Positions 4,000-8,257 of a DNA stretch of 8,257 bases are shown piece after piece. The position numbers and the translations under genes were made by a program. The DNA is from an uncultured Collinsella sp. (lineage in GTDB: Bacteria > Actinomycetota > Coriobacteriia > Coriobacteriales > Coriobacteriaceae), in the NCBI GenBank assembly GCA_900551195.1, contig URVD01000072.1:1-8257 (forward strand). The letters are read 5' to 3'. Below the pieces are notes generated by a model. The model saw only the letters and a list, made by a program, of their open reading frames with translations. It had not been told where the DNA came from and did not search any database. Positions within the stretch are counted from its first letter, which is position 1; every line of letters begins with the position of its first letter.

Positions 4000-6339
4000 C
4001 TATTTTGCCACTTTCGGCTTAAAGGTTCGCAGGCGTAGAGCGTTGCTTACGACGCACACGCTCGACAGGCTCATGGCCGCGGCGCCAAACATCGGCGAGA
4101 GCTGCCATCCGGTGAGCGGGAAGAACACGCCCGCCGCCAGCGGAATGCCGATGCCGTTGTAGAACAGCGCCCAGAACAGGTCCTGCTTGATGTTGCGGAT
4201 CGTGGCGCGCGAAAGCTCGATGGCGCGGGCGACGTCCATGAGGTCGCTGCGCATGAGTACCACGTCGGCGCCCTCCTTGGCGATGTCGGCGCCGGTGCCA
4301 ATGGCAAGGCCCACGTCGGCGCGCGCCAGGGCGGGGGAGTCGTTGATGCCGTCGCCCACCATGGCGACCTTGCCGCCCGCATCCTGCAGTTCGCGCACGT
4401 GGCGTTCCTTGTCGGCGGGCAGGACGTCGGCGATGACCTGCGCACGGTCGAGTCCCACACGGTGGGCGATTGCTTCGGCAGTGACGCGGTTGTCGCCGGT
4501 GAGCATGCGCACGTCGACGCCGAGCTTGCGGAGCGCGGCGATGGCCTCGGCGCTCGTCTCCTTGACCTCGTCAGCCACGGCAATGGTGCCGGCAAGCTCG
4601 CCGTTCTTGGCAAAGAACAGCGGCGTCTTGCCTTCGGCAGCAAATTGCTCGGCAAGACCCGCGGGCACGGTAACGCCCAACTCGTTCATCAGGCACACGT
4701 TACCAGCGGCAATGGCGTTTTGCCCCTCGCGTGCCGTAACGCCACGACCGGGCACGGCAGCAAAGTCCTCGACCATGCGCGCGACGATTCCGCGCGACTC
4801 GCACTCGGCCATAATCGCCTCGGCCAGCGGGTGCTCGCTCGAGCGCTCCAACGCGGCGGCCAGCTTGAGCAGCGCCTTTTCGCTCATGGTGGGCGAGCCG
4901 TCGGCACGTGCGGCAACCACGATATCGGTCACGGCCGGCTTGCCTCGGGTGACGGTGCCCGTCTTATCGAGCACCACGGCGCCCACGCTGCGCAGGTTCT
5001 CTAGCGCCTCGGCGCTCTTAAACAGAATGCCCATTTCGGCGCCCTTGCCGGTGCCCACCATAATGGCGACGGGCGTGGCCAGACCCAGTGCGCACGGACA
5101 GCTGATCACCAGCACGGCCACGGCGGAGGTGAGCGCCTCGTTGATGCTGCCGGTCAGTGCCATCCACGCCGCAAAGGTCACGGCCGAAATCACGAACACC
5201 ACGGGCACAAACACGCCGGCGACCTTATCGGCCATGCGGGCGATGGGCGCCTTGGTAGCGTTGGCGTCCTCGACGAGCTGGATAATCTTGGCGAGCGACG
5301 TATCGGCGCCCACACGCGTGGCGCGGAAGGTAAACGAGCCCGTGCGGTTGACCGTGGCCGCATTGACAGTGTCGCCGGCGGTCTTCTCCACGGGAATGGA
5401 TTCGCCGGTGAGCGCGCTTTCGTCCACGGCCGAGCTGCCATCGAGCACCACGCCGTCAACGGGGATGGACTCGCCGGGGCGCACACGCAGCACCTGGCCG
5501 GGCAGAATGGCATCGACGTCGACGGTGGCCTCGATACCGTCCTCGGCCACGACGGTCGCGGTCTTGGGTGCTAAGTCGATGAGCGCCTCGATAGCGCCGC
5601 CGGTTTTGGACTTGCTGCGCGTCTCGAGGTATTTGCCCACGGTGACGAGCGACAGGATGGTGCCGGCGCTCTCAAAATATAGGTTGTCCATGCTCGTCAT
5701 CATGGCCTCGTGCACCTGACCTGCGGCTAGCTGGTCGGCCATGATGAACATGGCGTAGAGCGACCAGGCGATGGACGCGGTGGCGCCCACGGCGATGAGG
5801 GCGTCCATGATAGGCGCGCCGTGCGCGAGCGATTTAAACCCATTGATAAAGTACGCGTCGTTGACATAGACGATGGGGATGAGCAGGACGAGCTCGGTGA
5901 GGGCGAGCGTCATGCTGTGGGCATGGTCGGTGAAGACGCCGGGCAGTGGCCAACCGAGCATGTGCCCCATGCCTATGTAGAACAGCGGGATGAGGAAGAT
6001 GATCGAGACGATGAGGCGGGTGCGCATGGCAGAGGCGGCGGCCTCCAACTTTTTGGTCGGTGACTCCATATGCGCGGCGCCGGACCTGGCTTGCGCACTT
6101 CCGCTTTGGACAGCGTCGGTGCCCGTGCTGATGGGCGAGGCCGAGTAGCCCGCGCGGTCGACAGCGGTGCAGATGTCGTCGGAGGTGACCTGCGCGGGGT
6201 CGTAGTCGACCATCATGGAACCGGCGAGCAGGTTGACCGCGACGCTTTGGACGCCGTCGAGTTTGCTCACGGCGCGATCCACATGCGCCTGGCAGGCGGC
6301 GCATGTCATGCCGCCCACGTCGAACTTATCTTGAGCCAT
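4000..6339 (-). CDS. copA: Cu+-exporting P1B-type ATPase
   Basis: This 779-residue protein pumps Cu(I) out of the cytoplasm using ATP. Reading from the N-terminus: one HMA domain with Cys13-Ala-Ala-Cys16 ([13 protein letters not shown]); a low-complexity linker (about residues 70-95); membrane segments; the actuator TGES (311-314); the transmembrane metal site Cys414-Pro-Cys416; the phosphorylated Asp458 in DKTGTVTRG; the nucleotide-binding His503-Pro504 (SSEHPLAEA); and the hinge GDGIND (662-667). The last two helices carry FYNGIGIP and [14 protein letters not shown], the YN and MxxS signatures of the Cu(I) subgroup. The start at 6339 has AAAGGAGA a few bases upstream. It is the first gene of the minus-strand copper cluster, with a CsoR-type operator in its promoter. 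All catalytic residues are intact and nothing looks truncated. Confidence 0.97.
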   Translation of the reverse strand: MAQDKFDVGGMTCAACQAHVDRAVSKLDGVQSVAVNLLAGSMMVDYDPAQVTSDDICTAVDRAGYSASPISTGTDAVQSGSAQARSGAAHMESPTKKLEAAASAMRTRLIVSIIFLIPLFYIGMGHMLGWPLPGVFTDHAHSMTLALTELVLLIPIVYVNDAYFINGFKSLAHGAPIMDALIAVGATASIAWSLYAMFIMADQLAAGQVHEAMMTSMDNLYFESAGTILSLVTVGKYLETRSKSKTGGAIEALIDLAPKTATVVAEDGIEATVDVDAILPGQVLRVRPGESIPVDGVVLDGSSAVDESALTGESIPVEKTAGDTVNAATVNRTGSFTFRATRVGADTSLAKIIQLVEDANATKAPIARMADKVAGVFVPVVFVISAVTFAAWMALTGSINEALTSAVAVLVISCPCALGLATPVAIMVGTGKGAEMGILFKSAEALENLRSVGAVVLDKTGTVTRGKPAVTDIVVAARADGSPTMSEKALLKLAAALERSSEHPLAEAIMAECESRGIVARMVEDFAAVPGRGVTAREGQNAIAAGNVCLMNELGVTVPAGLAEQFAAEGKTPLFFAKNGELAGTIAVADEVKETSAEAIAALRKLGVDVRMLTGDNRVTAEAIAHRVGLDRAQVIADVLPADKERHVRELQDAGGKVAMVGDGINDSPALARADVGLAIGTGADIAKEGADVVLMRSDLMDVARAIELSRATIRNIKQDLFWALFYNGIGIPLAAGVFFPLTGWQLSPMFGAAAMSLSSVCVVSNALRLRTFKPKVAK

Positions 6340-6386
6340 GGCTTCTCCTTTCTGTGGCGTAGTGTTTGAATTGTTAACCTGCCGAT

Positions 6387-6417
6387 ACTATACACCCATA
6401 CCCCCTGGGGGTGTCCA
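6387..6417 (-). promoter_or_regulatory. copA promoter (TGGACA / TATAGT, 19-bp spacer)
   Basis: On the minus strand a -35 TGGACA lies at 6417-6412 and a -10 TATAGT at 6392-6387. The spacer is 19 bp, longer than the usual 17. Transcription would start near 6380, about 40 nt before the ATG. The palindromic operator occupies most of the spacer and touches the -35. Confidence 0.65.
6398..6414. promoter_or_regulatory. CsoR-type operator (ATACCCCCTGGGGGTGT)
   Basis: The palindrome ACCCCC-T-GGGGGT (6400-6412), flanked by AT and GT, matches the known style of CsoR operators: a run of C meeting a run of G with short AT flanks. It lies between the putative -35 and -10 of copA, and a CsoR gene is encoded in the same cluster. 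Apo-CsoR binding here would block RNA polymerase; this follows from family knowledge. Confidence 0.85.
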
Positions 6418-6490
6418 GTGGGGATGAAAATGTATGACATTTCGCTACAGATGCGGGTGGCTGCTCAATCGTTGGCAGCTCATGTCAAAC

Positions 6491-6547
6491 ATCTCGATCT
6501 GTAACATCTAGCGGGGAAAATGACCTCTAACTGTTACAGATCGAGAT
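6491..6547. repeat. Palindromic unit 5 (perfect arms, G.C variant)
   Basis: ATCTCGATCTGTAACA (6491-6506) is the exact reverse complement of TGTTACAGATCGAGAT (6532-6547). It differs from unit 1 at two arm positions, and both changes are matched in the other arm. The 25-nt loop begins TCTAG and ends CTAAC like the loops of units 2-4. Confidence 0.95.
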
Positions 6548-6570
6548 TATGTTTTGCGATGTTTGAGTTC

Positions 6571-6627
6571 GTCTCAATCTGTAACGTGTAGACCCGGTTT
6601 TGTCTCGTAACTGTTACAGATTGAGAC
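6571..6627. repeat. Palindromic unit 6 (reversed loop orientation)
   Basis: GTCTCAATCTGTAACG (6571-6586) and TGTTACAGATTGAGAC (6612-6627) pair at 15 of 16 positions; the loop-proximal base fails. The loop (6587-6611) holds a T-run and ends CTCGTAAC like unit 1, so units 1 and 6 share the orientation opposite to units 2-5. The loop can form an inner AGAC/GTCT pairing. Confidence 0.94.
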
Positions 6628-6694
6628 AATCGGCCCAGGCCCGCCTCGTCCGCTCCGTCATCTGTGGTTTACGTGGGGGCATGCGAAGCACGGG

Positions 6695-6700
6695 TATACT
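6695..6700 (+). promoter_or_regulatory. Candidate -10 box for the helicase gene
   Basis: TATACT at 6695-6700 would place the transcript start near 6707, at the beginning of a set of complementary segments. The nearest -35-like match, TTTACG (6668-6673), is 21 bp upstream, so the promoter is uncertain. The hexamer also lies inside a short inverted repeat, CGGGT/ACCCG (6691-6706). Confidence 0.4.
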
Positions 6701-6707
6701 AACCCGC

Positions 6708-6899
6708 GGCGAATCTGCTCCATCGCTTAGAGCTGCTGCGTCTGGACGGCGCGTGATAGGGCTGCCAAAGCGATCGCCAGCGTGCTGAGCAACGTCCTCT
6801 CTGTGCGCACCTGTTTTGTATGTATTAGCGCACTACCAAGCACGCCCCGCGCGGCCGCATGCCGTGCCCATAACGCGTGCAGATAAGGAACAACAACAT
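6708..6899 (+). other. Long, potentially structured 5' leader of the DEAD-box helicase gene
   Basis: About 190 bp without a convincing reading frame precede the helicase start. Complementary segments suggest two nested domains. In the first, GGCG (6708-6711) pairs with CGCC (6775-6778) and ATCGCTT (6722-6728) with AAGCGAT (6768-6774). In the second, GCGTGCT (6780-6786) pairs with AGCACGC (6839-6845) and GTGCGC (6803-6808) with GCGCAC (6828-6833). Leaders that control RNA-helicase genes are known in several bacteria, but I match this to no named RNA family. Confidence 0.4.

Positions 6900-8257
<1,358 letters not shown>

Larger units (their letters stand above)
6491..6627. repeat. Second locus of the 57-bp palindrome: two units, 80-bp period
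   Basis: Units at 6491-6547 and 6571-6627 start exactly 80 bp apart and are separated by a 23-bp spacer (6548-6570) whose sequence is unlike the spacers of the array at 628-927. They lie between the copA promoter and the leader of the helicase gene. Confidence 0.95.

Noticed and set aside
4187..5719. A 510-codon open frame on the plus strand
   Set aside because: It lies wholly opposite copA, whose catalytic motifs are all intact, and its product is Ser/Ala/Thr-rich without recognisable motifs.
6600..6788. 62-codon plus-strand frame in the helicase leader
   Set aside because: It begins inside a palindromic repeat, lacks a ribosome site and shows no protein-like pattern.

Overview
This window looks like chromosomal DNA from a high-GC gut actinobacterium of the Coriobacteriia, most probably Collinsella or a close relative. 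That is an inference from the GC-rich codon use, the wide open antisense frames typical of such genomes, the style of the proteins (AbiEi-like protein, single-HMA CopA, CsoR, DEAD-box helicase) and the many intergenic palindromes. No rRNA or other decisive marker is present.

Layout. (1) Positions 2-586 (+) hold the 3' part of an AbiEi-family antitoxin-like protein with a nuclease-fold C-terminus. (2) Positions 587-1077 hold no gene. They contain a strikingly regular array of four 57-59 bp palindromes on an 80-81 bp period. (3) Positions 1078-2448 (+) encode a metal-dependent amidohydrolase of the imidazolonepropionase/prolidase-like type, ended by a strong bidirectional terminator at 2482-2519. 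(4) The minus strand from 6339 down to 2582 is a copper-resistance cluster: copA (Cu+-exporting P-type ATPase), a CopZ-like copper chaperone, a CsoR-family repressor, and a small membrane protein with a C-terminal zinc ribbon. A near-perfect CsoR-type operator lies in the copA promoter (6398-6414). Copper would release CsoR and induce export and chaperoning, with csoR probably self-regulated through read-through. (5) Positions 6420-6899 hold two more copies of the same 57-bp palindrome, again exactly 80 bp apart, followed by a potentially structured leader. (6) Positions 6900-8257 (+) encode a DEAD-box RNA helicase that runs off the window end.

The most unusual content is non-coding. A palindromic element with 16-nt arms (GTCTCAATCTGTAACA type) and a 25-nt loop occurs six times at two loci. 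Neighbouring copies are separated by 23-24 bp of mostly unrelated sequence, so spacing is conserved while spacer sequence is not. Two copies are in reverse orientation, and arm substitutions are partly compensated. The gaps of the copper cluster carry other palindromes: about 102 bp between copA and copZ, an 80-bp hairpin with a 20-bp perfect stem between copZ and csoR, a 34-bp tandem repeat after csoR, and a small GGGACAAA hairpin after the zinc-ribbon gene. I recognise no named repeat family in these. Whether they are REP/MITE-like mobile repeats, RNA elements or protein-binding sites cannot be settled from this window.
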